A DNA stretch of 64,000 nt from Subdoligranulum variabile (GTDB taxonomy: Bacteria; Bacillota; Clostridia; Oscillospirales; Ruminococcaceae). The position numbers were made by a program, and so were the translations under genes. Below are positions 26,521-35,614 of the stretch, in pieces. Below the pieces are notes generated by a model. The model saw only the letters and a list, made by a program, of their open reading frames with translations. It had not been told where the DNA came from and did no database searches. How positions within the stretch are numbered: the first letter of the stretch is position 1; the number at the start of each line of letters is the position of its first letter. Location: contig QAKI01000063.1 of assembly GCA_003343905.1 (NCBI GenBank), positions 124,001 to 188,000 of the forward strand, written 5' to 3'.

Positions 26521-27522
26521 GTGGCAACACAGATCAGCATCATCATACCGGTGTATAACGCCGCCGCCACGCTGCGGGCGGCGGTGGAAGCGATCCTGCA
26601 GCAGGATGTGCGGGATTTTGAGCTGCTTTTGGTGGATGACGGCTCGACCGATGGAACGGCCGCCGTGTGCCATGAACTGTCGGCACAGGACGGCCGGGTC
26701 CGGGTCATCAGCCAGAAAAACGCCGGGATCTGTGCGGCACGGAACCGCGGCATGGAAACCGCAACCGGCGAATACATCGCCTTTTGCGATGACGACGACG
26801 TGTTCCTGCCGGGGGCGCTGCGCCTTCTGCTGGAAGCGGCGCAGAAAACGCGGGCGGATGTGGTGCGTGCCGGCTATGAACTGCTGCGCGAAGGCGCGGA
26901 CGGTGCTTTTGCGGTGCAGCCGCACCCGCAGGGGAAGATCTGCTGCCTTTGGAAAGACGGCTATGCGGCGTTTCTTGAAAACAGCGGTCCGCAGTTCGTA
27001 TGGAACGCGCTCTACCGCCGTCAGGCGTTGAAGGGGCTGAAATTCGATGAACGGTGCCGTTATGGGCTGGAAGATTTTATCTTTAACATGACGCTCTATG
27101 CCGGGACGGACCGGGCGGTCTATCTGCCGCGGGCGGTCTACCGGCATTTCGAGCGTGCCCAGAGCACATCCGTCTGCCGTTCGGCGCAGGCGTTCCACGG
27201 CAGGATCCAGGCGCTGGCGCCCTGGATGGCGGCCGAATACGCGGCGGTCCGGGCGCGCTGCCCGGAACAGGACCGCGCGCAGGTCTGGACGCTGCGCAGG
27301 ACCGAAGCGGTCACGTTTTTGATGCACCAGCTCCGGGACGGGCAGGCGCCGGCCGCCCTGCGCCGCCGTGCCTGGCGGGCGCTGCGGGCCGTATTGGCGC
27401 AATATCCGGGCCGAACGCTTGACTTTTTGCGGATTGCAAGGCAAAATAAAAAGAAAATGGCTGCATTGCTGCTCTATCAGCTCCATATGCAGCGCATGTA
27501 CGACCTGCTTTCGGGTCGGTAA
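26521..27522 (+). CDS. GT2 glycosyltransferase
   Basis: A 333-residue GT-A fold enzyme with IIPVYNAAATLRAAVEAIL at the N-terminus, VDDGSTDGTA for UDP-sugar binding, GICAARNRGMETATGEYIAF and the metal-binding FCDDDDVFLPGAL. It resembles WcaA/CpsJ-like enzymes that extend polysaccharide repeat units. The C-terminal third is Arg-rich. The start is GTG with AAAGGAAG upstream. Donor and acceptor sugars are unknown. Confidence 0.9.
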   Translation: MATQISIIIPVYNAAATLRAAVEAILQQDVRDFELLLVDDGSTDGTAAVCHELSAQDGRVRVISQKNAGICAARNRGMETATGEYIAFCDDDDVFLPGALRLLLEAAQKTRADVVRAGYELLREGADGAFAVQPHPQGKICCLWKDGYAAFLENSGPQFVWNALYRRQALKGLKFDERCRYGLEDFIFNMTLYAGTDRAVYLPRAVYRHFERAQSTSVCRSAQAFHGRIQALAPWMAAEYAAVRARCPEQDRAQVWTLRRTEAVTFLMHQLRDGQAPAALRRRAWRALRAVLAQYPGRTLDFLRIARQNKKKMAALLLYQLHMQRMYDLLSGR

Positions 27523-27547
27523 AGCACAGGATAAGCGAGGGAATGCC

Positions 27548-28387
27548 ATGAAAACGATTTTGGTCACCGGCGCGGCGGGGTATATCGGCCGCCATGTGGT
27601 GAAACATGCTTTGGATCGTGGATACCGGGTCATCGCTTCGGATTTTGCGTTCAAGGGGCTGGATGAGCGCGCTGAATTCTGCGACGTGCCGATCTTCAGC
27701 GGCGACCCCGATATTTACAGGAAGCTGGGCAGCCCGGATATCTGCATCCATCTGGCCTGGCGGGACGGGTTCCGCCACAATTCCCCGGCCCATATGCGCG
27801 ACCTTTCTGACCATGTAGTCTTTTTGAACCATATGGCGGAAGGCGGCCTGCAATCGCTGAGCGTTATGGGGACGATGCACGAGGTAGGATACTGGGAAGG
27901 CCCCATCAACGAGAGCACCCCCTGCAAACCGCAGAGCCAGTACGGCATTGCCAAGAACGCGCTGCGGCAGAGCCTGATGCTGTCGTTGGAGGACTCCGCC
28001 TGCAAACTGCACTGGCTGCGCGCTTACTATATCACGGGGGATGAAGCGCACGGCAGTTCGATTTTTGCCAAGCTGGCCCAGGCGGAGGAAGAAGGAAAAG
28101 AGACCTTCCCCTTCACCAGCGGCAAAAACCTGTATGACTTCATTGATGTGGACGAACTGGCCCACATGATCGTGGCGGCCAGCGTGCAGGATGAGGTCAA
28201 CGGCATCATCAACGTCTGCACCGGCAAGCCGCAGTCCCTGGCGGACCGGGTAGAGCGTTTTCTGAAAGAAAAGCACTACAAGATCAAGCTGCAGTACGGG
28301 GCGTACCCTGACCGCCCGTATGACAGCCCCGGCACCTGGGGCGACGCGACCAAGATCAATCAGATTCTGGAAAAGGAACAGATATGA
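27548..28387 (+). CDS. NAD-dependent epimerase/dehydratase (extended SDR)
   Basis: A 279-residue extended SDR. The Rossmann glycine motif is VTGAAGYIGRHV at about 5-16, and the catalytic Tyr-x3-Lys is in YGIAK. A serine-rich SVMGTMHEVGYWEG segment precedes it as in sugar-nucleotide epimerases, with HWLRAYYITGDE near the substrate site. It probably makes a nucleotide-activated sugar for the neighbouring transferases. ATG 27548 follows GAGGGAA; the upstream in-frame extension runs into the preceding gene and is rejected. It overlaps the next gene by ATGA. Confidence 0.87.
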   Translation: MKTILVTGAAGYIGRHVVKHALDRGYRVIASDFAFKGLDERAEFCDVPIFSGDPDIYRKLGSPDICIHLAWRDGFRHNSPAHMRDLSDHVVFLNHMAEGGLQSLSVMGTMHEVGYWEGPINESTPCKPQSQYGIAKNALRQSLMLSLEDSACKLHWLRAYYITGDEAHGSSIFAKLAQAEEEGKETFPFTSGKNLYDFIDVDELAHMIVAASVQDEVNGIINVCTGKPQSLADRVERFLKEKHYKIKLQYGAYPDRPYDSPGTWGDATKINQILEKEQI

Positions 28388-30324
28388 AGCGACTGGGAAT
28401 CTTCTTCTTTTACGAGAAAAACGGGGATGTGGATGAGTTCATCCTCTATTACCTGGCAGACCTCGTCAAAAACCTGAGCGAACTGGTAGTGGTCTGCAAC
28501 GGAAAACTCAGTGAACAGGGCCGCGCGGCTTTCGGCCAGTTTACCGACCACATCATCGTGCGGGAAAACAAGGGCCTGGATGTCTGGGCCTACAAGACCG
28601 CGCTGGACTCCTACGGCTGGGAGAAACTCTCGGAATTTGACGAGGTCGTCATGACCAACTCCACGCTGATGGGGCCGGTGCGCCCTTTGCGGGAGATGTT
28701 CGACGCCATGGCCGCGCAGGAGGACCTCGACTTCTGGGGGCTGACGATCCATCACGGCGCCAAGACCAACCCCTTCAAGGGCAAGCACCTGTACCGGTAT
28801 CTGCCGGTGCACATCCAGTCCCATTTCATTGTGTACCGCAAGCGTTTCATCCAAAGCCCCGAACTGCAGGCCTACTGGAATGAGATGCCGATGATCGAAA
28901 GCTACACGGATTCCGTGCAGCGGTATGAGGCGGTATTCACCAAACAGTTCGAGGATCGCGGCTTCAAGTGGGATGTCTATGTCAAGACGGATGATCTGAA
29001 AGAGTTCACGGACTACCCGCTGCTGGTCTGCCCGGTCAGGCTTCTGCGCGACAAAAAGTGCCCGCTGTTCAAGCGACGCAGCTTTATGCATACGCTGGAA
29101 GCCTACCTGAACGATACGGCCGGGGAGCCGGTGCGGGAACTGTATGACTACCTGCGCGATGAAACGGACTATCCCGTGGATCTGATCTGGAAGAACATGA
29201 TCCGCACGATGCACCCGCACGAGTTCACCCGCAACCTGGGGCTGACCCGTGTGATCCCGCCGCAGGTGCAGGACCCCGCCCTGGCGCAGCAGGTCTGCGA
29301 AGGGCGGCGCATCGCCCTGGCCATGCACCTGTATTTTATGGACATGCTGGACCAGAGCCTGGCGTTTGCGGCCAAATTCCCGCCGCAGACGGATGTGTTC
29401 ATCTCCACGAATGACGAGGAGAAAAAGCGCCGGATCGAACAGGCTTTCGCCGGGCAGGACCTGCACAGCGTCACGGTGCTGGTGGTGGAGAACCGCGGCC
29501 GGGACGTGGCGGCGTTCCTGTGTGACCTGGCCCCGCATCTGCGCGGCTATGATTATGTCTGCTTCATGCACGACAAAAAGGCCATCCAGACCAAGCCCGG
29601 CAGCGTGGGCGCCAGCTTCGGCTATGTGTGCAACGAGAACGTGTGCAAGAATGCCGCCCATGTGCGCAACGTCCTGTGCGAGTTTGAGCGGGACCCGTAT
29701 CTTGGCATTCTGTGCCCGCCGTACCCCACCCACGGGCTGTATTTCATGAATATGTGCTCCGGCGGCTGGGGCCCGAACTTTGAGAACACGAAGCAGCTTC
29801 TCAAAACGCTGCACCTGGATGTGCCGATCTCCGGCGAGGAATCCCCGATTGCGCCGTTCGGCAGCGTGTTCTGGTTCCGTCCCGCCGCGCTGGAACCGCT
29901 GTTTGCCCATGGCTGGGAGCACAGTGACTTCCCGCCTGAACCGCTGCCGCAGGACGGGACCATCAGCCATGCCATCGAGCGCGTGTATCCTTTCGTGGCC
30001 CAGGCGGCAGGGTATTACCCGGCCGTCGTCATGAGCCGCGACTTTGCCGTGCTGCGCAGCGATACGATGCAGGCTTACGCCAACGGGCTGATCCGCCCGC
30101 TGGCAAGGGTCTTTGACTGTACCACGTTCTGGGCGGCGGCAACGTCGGCGGTAGGCTTTGCGGCCAAGCGGCATCTGTTCGCCGTGTACGGCCCCTATGC
30201 CAATACGCGCCGCCGTCATGCGCGCAACTGGCTGCGGGACCGTCTGCCCGAACCGGCCTATAAGGGATTGATCGCGACCAAGCGCGCGATCTTCGGGCCG
30301 CGCCACGGTCCCTACGAGGATTGA
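28384..30324 (+). CDS. Rhamnan synthesis protein F (RgpF) family protein
   Basis: A 646-residue protein with two related halves. The first (1-285) has GIFFFYEKNGDVDE, KGLDVWAYKTALDSYGW, MTNSTLMGPV and FWGLTIHH. The second (about 305-560) has MHLYFMDMLDQSL, VENRGRDVAAFL, YVCFMHDKKA and FGSVFWFRPAALEPLF. This is the RgpF layout (PF05045) found in rhamnose-glucose polysaccharide synthesis of streptococci and in many capsule loci. It is probably a glycosyltransferase or chain-modifying enzyme. A paralogue follows directly. Confidence 0.88.
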   Translation: MKRLGIFFFYEKNGDVDEFILYYLADLVKNLSELVVVCNGKLSEQGRAAFGQFTDHIIVRENKGLDVWAYKTALDSYGWEKLSEFDEVVMTNSTLMGPVRPLREMFDAMAAQEDLDFWGLTIHHGAKTNPFKGKHLYRYLPVHIQSHFIVYRKRFIQSPELQAYWNEMPMIESYTDSVQRYEAVFTKQFEDRGFKWDVYVKTDDLKEFTDYPLLVCPVRLLRDKKCPLFKRRSFMHTLEAYLNDTAGEPVRELYDYLRDETDYPVDLIWKNMIRTMHPHEFTRNLGLTRVIPPQVQDPALAQQVCEGRRIALAMHLYFMDMLDQSLAFAAKFPPQTDVFISTNDEEKKRRIEQAFAGQDLHSVTVLVVENRGRDVAAFLCDLAPHLRGYDYVCFMHDKKAIQTKPGSVGASFGYVCNENVCKNAAHVRNVLCEFERDPYLGILCPPYPTHGLYFMNMCSGGWGPNFENTKQLLKTLHLDVPISGEESPIAPFGSVFWFRPAALEPLFAHGWEHSDFPPEPLPQDGTISHAIERVYPFVAQAAGYYPAVVMSRDFAVLRSDTMQAYANGLIRPLARVFDCTTFWAAATSAVGFAAKRHLFAVYGPYANTRRRHARNWLRDRLPEPAYKGLIATKRAIFGPRHGPYED

Positions 30325-30329
30325 TTGCC

Positions 30330-31745
30330 ATGAGGCGGCTGCTGATTTATTTCCATTATGATGCCCTGGGGCAGATCGACGCGCCCTGCCGCCTGGCGGC
30401 AGAGGCGCTGCTGCCTTTTGGGCGTCTGCTCTTTGTGACCAACGCAAAACTGCGTCCCGCAGACCGCGCCTGGGCGGAAAAAGCCGGGTGCGAACTGCTG
30501 GAACGCACGAATACGGGTTTTGATGTCGGGGCGTACCGGGATGCGCTTTTTCATTGCGGCAGGGAAGAAGTCTGCCGGTATGAGGAAGTCGTCCTGATGA
30601 ATTATACCCTGGCAGGGCCGGTCGGCCCCGGCGAACCGCTGCGGCGGATGTTTGAAACGATGGAAACGCGCCCGGAACTGGACTTTTGGGGGCTGACGCG
30701 CCATTACGCGATGCGCAGCCGCCGCTTTGGCGGGCAGGTGCCGGAACACCTGCAATCCCACTTTCTGGCGGTGCGCGGGCGGATGCTGCGGGATGACGCA
30801 TTTTGGGTGTACTGGCAGCAGATGCGGATGCCCCGCAGCTATGAGGAGTCCGTCATCTGCCATGAAACGCGCTTCACGGCATACTTTGCCCAGCGCGGCT
30901 TCCAGTGGGACAGCTATGTGCAGACGGAGGACCTTCGGGCTGTTTTTCTCAACCCGATCATGGCCTGCCCGCGGGAACTGATCGCAAAACGCGGCTGCCC
31001 ATTTTTCAAGCGGCGCAGCTTCTTTACGCCTTACGCGGACGAACTGCGCCGGACGGACGGCGCGGCGGCCCGCGAACTGTATGCGTACTTACGCGGGGAA
31101 ACAGATTACCCGGTGGACGCGCTGGTGGCGTCGCTGTTACGGGAACATCCCGTTGCAGATTTGGCCCGGAACCTGCCCTGGCACTACGTCCTGGGGAAAG
31201 AAAAAGGGCCTGCGGAACTGGAAAAGCGGGGGCTGCGGCTACTGCGTTTTGACCCGCTCGACGCCGAGCCGGTGAGTGCGTGGTACCTGCGCCAAAGCGC
31301 GGAGGAGGCAGACCGCTGCCTGGCGGCTGCGGCTGCATTGTTTGCGCGGGAACCTGCGCTGGGGCTGCTCTGCCCGGCATGGCCGTCGTGGCCGCCGTTT
31401 GCAGAAAACGCGGCCGCCCAGTGGCGCAAGCTGGGCGCCGGAATGGCGCGGGAACTGGGCGTGCCTGCCGGAGAAACCCCGCCGCCCGCACCGGCAGCGG
31501 GATGGGCTTTGGTACGGGAAGCGGCGCTTGGCGGCTGCTGCCCGGATTTGCAGGCGGAAGGCGTGTGCTGGCGCCTGCCGCTTCTGGTACAGAAAAACGG
31601 ATTTTACAGTGCGGTCTTTGATACCGCGGCGCAGGCGTCGGCCCGTGCCGAACAGCTTGCGCTGTACTGTCAGGCAGCGCAGACGCCGCGGGCCGTGGTC
31701 AGGCAGTTGGGCCGCCTGGCAAAACGCAGGCTCAGGCGCCGGTAA
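30330..31745 (+). CDS. RgpF-like paralogue with reduced C-terminal domain
   Basis: The 471-residue product matches the first half of the upstream RgpF protein along its length (LLIYFHYDALGQID, TGFDVGAYRDAL, LMNYTLAGPVGP, DFWGLTRHY, FKRRSFF, YAYLRGETDYPVD). After about residue 290 it lacks the FMHDKK and VENRGRDVA motifs and ends in an Ala/Pro-rich segment and an Arg-rich tail. It looks like a tandem duplicate with an eroded second domain, kept in frame. ATG 30330 has GAGGA at 30316-30320. Activity is uncertain. Confidence 0.8.
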   Translation: MRRLLIYFHYDALGQIDAPCRLAAEALLPFGRLLFVTNAKLRPADRAWAEKAGCELLERTNTGFDVGAYRDALFHCGREEVCRYEEVVLMNYTLAGPVGPGEPLRRMFETMETRPELDFWGLTRHYAMRSRRFGGQVPEHLQSHFLAVRGRMLRDDAFWVYWQQMRMPRSYEESVICHETRFTAYFAQRGFQWDSYVQTEDLRAVFLNPIMACPRELIAKRGCPFFKRRSFFTPYADELRRTDGAAARELYAYLRGETDYPVDALVASLLREHPVADLARNLPWHYVLGKEKGPAELEKRGLRLLRFDPLDAEPVSAWYLRQSAEEADRCLAAAAALFAREPALGLLCPAWPSWPPFAENAAAQWRKLGAGMARELGVPAGETPPPAPAAGWALVREAALGGCCPDLQAEGVCWRLPLLVQKNGFYSAVFDTAAQASARAEQLALYCQAAQTPRAVVRQLGRLAKRRLRRR

Positions 31746-31759
31746 AGGGGAGAGATCAT

Positions 31760-32767
31760 ATCAAAAAGCAACGGCTGTTTTATTTGGACTTTGTGCGCGC
31801 GGTGGCGCTGGCCGCCATCCTGATCATCCATTTCAATGCGACGGTCACCGGCTACTTTACGCTGCCGCACAAACTGTTTGCCAGCACACTCCCGTTCGGG
31901 ATCTACCTGGGGGACTTTGGTTCTTCCCTGTTTTTCATCGTTTCCGGCGCGGCGCTGGCCCTGACCACGCCGCCGGAGCAGGGGCTGGGCACGTTTTACA
32001 AAAAGCGCGCGCGGGCCATCTATCCGCTGTTCTGGCTGGCGTGGGCGGTCTGCTTCGCTCTGCGCTTTCTGAGCAAGCCGGGGTACTATGCGGCGGCAAA
32101 AACGCCGACGCTGCTGCTCACCGTGCTGGGGCTTGATAACTTTGCGGTAGCCGCCGGCTGGGTGGGCATGGACTTTGCCTGTGTGGGCGAATGGTTCCTT
32201 GGCAGTATCCTGTTCCTGTACCTGTTGTTCCCGCTTTTGAATTCCGGCCTTCGCCGCAGCCCGGTCTGCACCTGGGTGGCGGCGTTGGCGGTCTGCCTGC
32301 CGGTGCATCTGGCTGGGTGGGACGCGCAGCTTGTGGCGATCCATGTGCTGGAATTCCTGTTCGGTATGCAGTTCCTCAAACTGGGCGGGAAAGCCCGCAC
32401 GGTGCTGGCGCTGCTGGCGGCCGTGGGAACGCCCCTGTGCGCAGGGTGGAACAGTAAGGTCACCTGCGCGCTTTTCAGCGTGGTGGTCTTTACGCTGCTG
32501 GCTGCGGTTTCGCGGTTGTTTGACCGGCCGTGGCCGCGCGCGGTCTGCGGGTATCTGGCAAAGATCTCCTACGCGGTGTTCCTGGTGCATCATGTGCTGA
32601 TCCAGCGCATGGCGGAATCCTTTGATCTGGCGGCGCTGGGGCGGCGTGATACGCTGTTTCTGTTCCTCGTTTATCTGGGCGGCACCTGGGCCGCGGCGGA
32701 AGGTCTGCTCTGGCTGCACCGCCGCCTGCAAAAAGGGTATGCGGCGCTGCGCCCGCAGCAAAATTGA
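31760..32767 (+). CDS. Membrane acyltransferase 3 family protein; probable ATC start
   Basis: About 335 residues and about ten hydrophobic segments with the Acyl_transf_3 pattern: LFYLDFVRAVALAAILIIHF, FFIVSGAALAL, YKKRARAIYPLFW and the C-terminal ISYAVFLVHHVLIQ. Such proteins O-acylate glycans in the membrane. The family-typical KKQRLFYLDF lies upstream of the first ATG/GTG/TTG (TTG 31784). An AAGGGGAG site at 31745-31752 points to the ATC at 31760 as start. It is the last gene of the cluster and ends 11 nt before a terminator. Confidence 0.8.
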   Translation: MKKQRLFYLDFVRAVALAAILIIHFNATVTGYFTLPHKLFASTLPFGIYLGDFGSSLFFIVSGAALALTTPPEQGLGTFYKKRARAIYPLFWLAWAVCFALRFLSKPGYYAAAKTPTLLLTVLGLDNFAVAAGWVGMDFACVGEWFLGSILFLYLLFPLLNSGLRRSPVCTWVAALAVCLPVHLAGWDAQLVAIHVLEFLFGMQFLKLGGKARTVLALLAAVGTPLCAGWNSKVTCALFSVVVFTLLAAVSRLFDRPWPRAVCGYLAKISYAVFLVHHVLIQRMAESFDLAALGRRDTLFLFLVYLGGTWAAAEGLLWLHRRLQKGYAALRPQQN

Positions 32768-32777
32768 AAAGTATCTG

Positions 32778-32804
32778 CCTGCCGCTTGCGGCAGGTATTT
32801 TTTT
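32778..32804 (+). terminator. Terminator after the surface-glycan cluster
   Basis: An 8-bp perfect stem CCTGCCGC / GCGGCAGG with a TT loop is followed by TATTTTTTT. Confidence 0.9.
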
Positions 32805-32826
32805 ATTGTTCAGCCCGGCTGGGCAC

Positions 32827-32855
32827 TGTACAAAAACAGGGGAGTACGCTATAAT
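32827..32855 (+). promoter_or_regulatory. Promoter for hprK
   Basis: TATAAT (32850-32855) and TGTACA (32827-32832) are separated by 17 nt. The site starts 23 nt after the preceding terminator and lies 40 nt before the hprK start. Confidence 0.7.
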
Positions 32856-32895
32856 AAAACCAGATTATTATACCTCAGGGAAGGGGTGTCCGGCT

Positions 32896-33828
32896 GTGTC
32901 TGAATTTTCTGTATCCCTTGCAAAACTGGTGGAGGAAGCAAAACTTACGGTGGCCTATACGCCGTGCGAACTGGAGAAGATCAAGGTTACGGCTACGGAG
33001 GTTTACCGCCCGGGTATCCTGCTGGCCGGGTACTATGAAAACTTCGACAGTACCCGCGTCCAGATCATCGGCCTGACCGAGATGTCGTATCTGGAAGAAC
33101 TCTCCACATCCCTGCGCAACATGCGGCTGGAAAAGCTGTTTTCCTTCCAGCCGCCGGCGGTCATTCTGACGCGCAATATGCAGCCGCTGTCGGAAATGAT
33201 GCAGTACGCCAAGCAGTACAGCGTGCCGATCCTCATGTCGACCGAGATGACCTCCACGTTGATGGGGGTACTCATCACGACGCTGAACACCGAACTGGCG
33301 CCGCGCATCACGCGCCACGGTGTTCTCGTGGAAGTGTACGGCGAAGGCATCCTGATTTTGGGTGATTCCGGCGTAGGCAAAAGCGAAACGGCCATCGAGC
33401 TGGTCAAGCGCGGCCACCGTCTGATCGCAGACGATGCGGTGGAACTGCGCCGTGTTTCCAACCGGAACATCCTGGGCACGGCGCCGGCCAATATCCGCTA
33501 CTTTATCGAACTGCGCGGCATCGGCATCATCAACGTCGCCCATGTCTTCGGCATCGGTTCGGTGCGCAGCAGTGTGGAGGTGGAACTGGTCGTTCAGTTT
33601 GAACCCTGGGACAAGACGAAGAACTACGACCGCACCGGGCTGGAGACCCAGTACTTTGACATTCTGGGCGTCAAGATCCCCAGCATGGTCATCCCGGTCA
33701 TGCCCGGACGAAATCTGGCAGTCATTCTGGAAACGGCCGCCATCAACAACCGTACCAAGGAAATGGGCTACAATGCGGCCAAGGAACTGCTGACGCAGTT
33801 GGGGCTGCAGAGTGATACCCCCCTCTGA
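32896..33828 (+). CDS. hprK: HPr kinase/phosphorylase
   Basis: HprK phosphorylates HPr on Ser46 under high glycolytic flux and removes it by phosphorolysis, controlling carbon catabolite repression. The 310-residue product has the Walker A motif GDSGVGKS (156-163), a likely catalytic His in RHG (H141) and the family signature LRGIGIINVAHVFG. A GTG start at 32896 is 9 nt after AAGGGG; the longer in-frame version would begin before the promoter. The following genes encode a PHP phosphatase and a sugar kinase. No HPr gene is in the window. Confidence 0.96.
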   Translation: MSEFSVSLAKLVEEAKLTVAYTPCELEKIKVTATEVYRPGILLAGYYENFDSTRVQIIGLTEMSYLEELSTSLRNMRLEKLFSFQPPAVILTRNMQPLSEMMQYAKQYSVPILMSTEMTSTLMGVLITTLNTELAPRITRHGVLVEVYGEGILILGDSGVGKSETAIELVKRGHRLIADDAVELRRVSNRNILGTAPANIRYFIELRGIGIINVAHVFGIGSVRSSVEVELVVQFEPWDKTKNYDRTGLETQYFDILGVKIPSMVIPVMPGRNLAVILETAAINNRTKEMGYNAAKELLTQLGLQSDTPL

Positions 33829-33858
33829 ATTTAACAGGAAGAGAGAACCCGCTTTATT

Positions 33859-34608
33859 ATGCAGATGATCGCAGACCTGCACACACATACGCTGTGTGCG
33901 ACCCATGCTTACCAGACCTTAAACGAGATGGCCGCCGCGGCCAAAGCGGCCGGCTACTGCGCTTTGGCAATCACGGACCACGCCCCGGCCATGCCGGACG
34001 CGCCGCACAGTTGGCATTTTGCAAACTGGAACGCCCTGCCCCGGGAAATAGACGGCGTGGCGATGCTCTATGGCGCGGAAGTCAATGTGATGGACACCAA
34101 GGGCGGCCTGGATATGCCCCCGTGGCAGTTGGCGGCGCAGGACTGGGTGGTGGCGTCCATCCACAGCCCCTGCATCCCCGGACTGCTGACGCGCAAGGAG
34201 GCCAACCGGCTTTGGCTGAGCGTAGCGGAAAACCCGTATGTGGACTGCATCGGCCATTCGGAACAGAGCAACTACCAGTACGATTATGAACTTGTGACAA
34301 AGGCGTTTGCAAAGAACCACAAGGTCGTGGAACTGAATGCAAATTCCTTTCAGGTCCGCAGGGACGGCATCCCCAACATGCGCGCGCTGCTTACAGCCTG
34401 CCTGAATAACGGGTGCCGCATTGCGGTGGACAGTGATGCCCATAGCGCCTGGAAATTGCAGACAGGGCTGGAACCGCTGTTCGGGCTGTTGGAGGAGTTG
34501 CAGTTCCCGGCGGAACTGATCGTCAACGCCACGCGGGAAAATCTGGTCAATGAATTGAAATTGCACGGCCGCCGCTGTGCAGAATATGTAGGAGGAATCA
34601 TACTATGA
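33859..34608 (+). CDS. PHP-domain phosphatase (YcdX-like)
   Basis: A 249-residue PHP hydrolase with the metal-binding motifs ADLHTHTL (5-12), ITDHAP, HSP near residue 98, GHSEQ and SDAHSAW. This matches YcdX/histidinol-phosphatase-related proteins that use a trinuclear metal site; the substrate is unknown. It ends in an ATGA overlap with the ROK kinase, suggesting coupled translation. AGGAAGAGAG is some 15 nt upstream of the ATG. Confidence 0.88.
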   Translation: MQMIADLHTHTLCATHAYQTLNEMAAAAKAAGYCALAITDHAPAMPDAPHSWHFANWNALPREIDGVAMLYGAEVNVMDTKGGLDMPPWQLAAQDWVVASIHSPCIPGLLTRKEANRLWLSVAENPYVDCIGHSEQSNYQYDYELVTKAFAKNHKVVELNANSFQVRRDGIPNMRALLTACLNNGCRIAVDSDAHSAWKLQTGLEPLFGLLEELQFPAELIVNATRENLVNELKLHGRRCAEYVGGIIL

Positions 34609-35561
34609 GTCAGTACACCATCGGGATCGATCTGGGCGGCACCACCATGACGGCGGGCCTCGTCAATGAAAATTATGAGATCATCGGCAAGGTGACCTGG
34701 GCGACCCGTTTGCCGCGCCCTGCCGCGGACCTGGAAAAGGCACTGGCCGAGCTGTGCCACACGGTGGCGAAGGAAAATAACGTCGATTTTTCCGACGTTC
34801 GCTATGTGGGCATCGGCACGCCCGGCAGCGTGAACTTTACCACCGGCTTTGTGGGCTATAACACCAACTTTGGTTACTATGACTGGAACCTTGGCCCGGA
34901 TATGGAGAAGATCCTGGGCTGCAAGGTGTATGTGGAGAACGACGCTAACGCCGCGGCTTTCGGCGAGTACATCGCGGGCGGCGCCAAGGGTTACAAGGAC
35001 GCGGTGGTGATCACGCTGGGCACCGGCATCGGCAGCGGCATCATTTTGGGCGGCAAGATCCTGCGCGGCTTCAATTTCGCAGCGGGCGAAATGGGCCATA
35101 CTGTCATCGTCAAGGGCGGCCGCAAGTGCAACTGCGGGCGCTGCGGCTGCTGGGAGCGGTACGCTTCTTCCCGCGCGCTGACGGAGGATACCAAGGCGGC
35201 CATGCAGGAACACAGCGATACGCTGATGTGGAAGCTGGTGCCGGACCTCGACCATGTCAACGCCAAAACTTCTTTTGACGCCATGGCCAAGGGCGACACG
35301 GTGGCCCGTCAGGTCGTGGAGAACTGGATGGAGTATGTCGGCTGCGGCCTTGCCAACGTGGTCAATACCTTCCAGCCGGAAGTGATCTGTGTCGGCGGCG
35401 GCGTGTCCAACCAGGGCGAAACGCTGCTGGGACCCGTGCGCGCCTATGTGCAGAAGGAGACCCATGACATCACCGGCGGCCGTGTGCCGGAGATCCGCGC
35501 CTGCGAACTGCGCAACGACGCGGGCGTGATCGGCGCGGCGGCGCTGGAAAGCTCGATTTGA
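34605..35561 (+). CDS. ROK-family sugar kinase (glucokinase-like)
   Basis: A 318-residue ROK kinase. The phosphate-binding motif is GIDLGGTTMTAGLV at the N-terminus; GTPGSVN and ENDANAAAFGE carry the catalytic Asp; and the ROK zinc motif CNCGRCGCWE is at 175-184. Absence of an N-terminal helix-turn-helix excludes a NagC-type repressor. The enzyme probably phosphorylates glucose, consistent with nearby hprK and pfkA. A good AGGAGG site lies just before the ATG. Confidence 0.92.
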   Translation: MSQYTIGIDLGGTTMTAGLVNENYEIIGKVTWATRLPRPAADLEKALAELCHTVAKENNVDFSDVRYVGIGTPGSVNFTTGFVGYNTNFGYYDWNLGPDMEKILGCKVYVENDANAAAFGEYIAGGAKGYKDAVVITLGTGIGSGIILGGKILRGFNFAAGEMGHTVIVKGGRKCNCGRCGCWERYASSRALTEDTKAAMQEHSDTLMWKLVPDLDHVNAKTSFDAMAKGDTVARQVVENWMEYVGCGLANVVNTFQPEVICVGGGVSNQGETLLGPVRAYVQKETHDITGGRVPEIRACELRNDAGVIGAAALESSI

Positions 35562-35614
35562 ACCAGACCGAAAATAAAGACCATGCCCGAAAGGGCTTTA
35601 AAGAGGGAGAAACC

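Noticed and set aside
28360..30801. An 813-codon minus-strand open frame opposite the rgpF genes
   Set aside because: Shadow of the RgpF reading frames.
31784..31786. TTG 31784 as the acyltransferase start
   Set aside because: No ribosome site in range, and it would remove conserved family residues.
32764..32895. Longer N-terminus of HprK
   Set aside because: It would start before the terminator and promoter; the family starts near the GTG at 32896.
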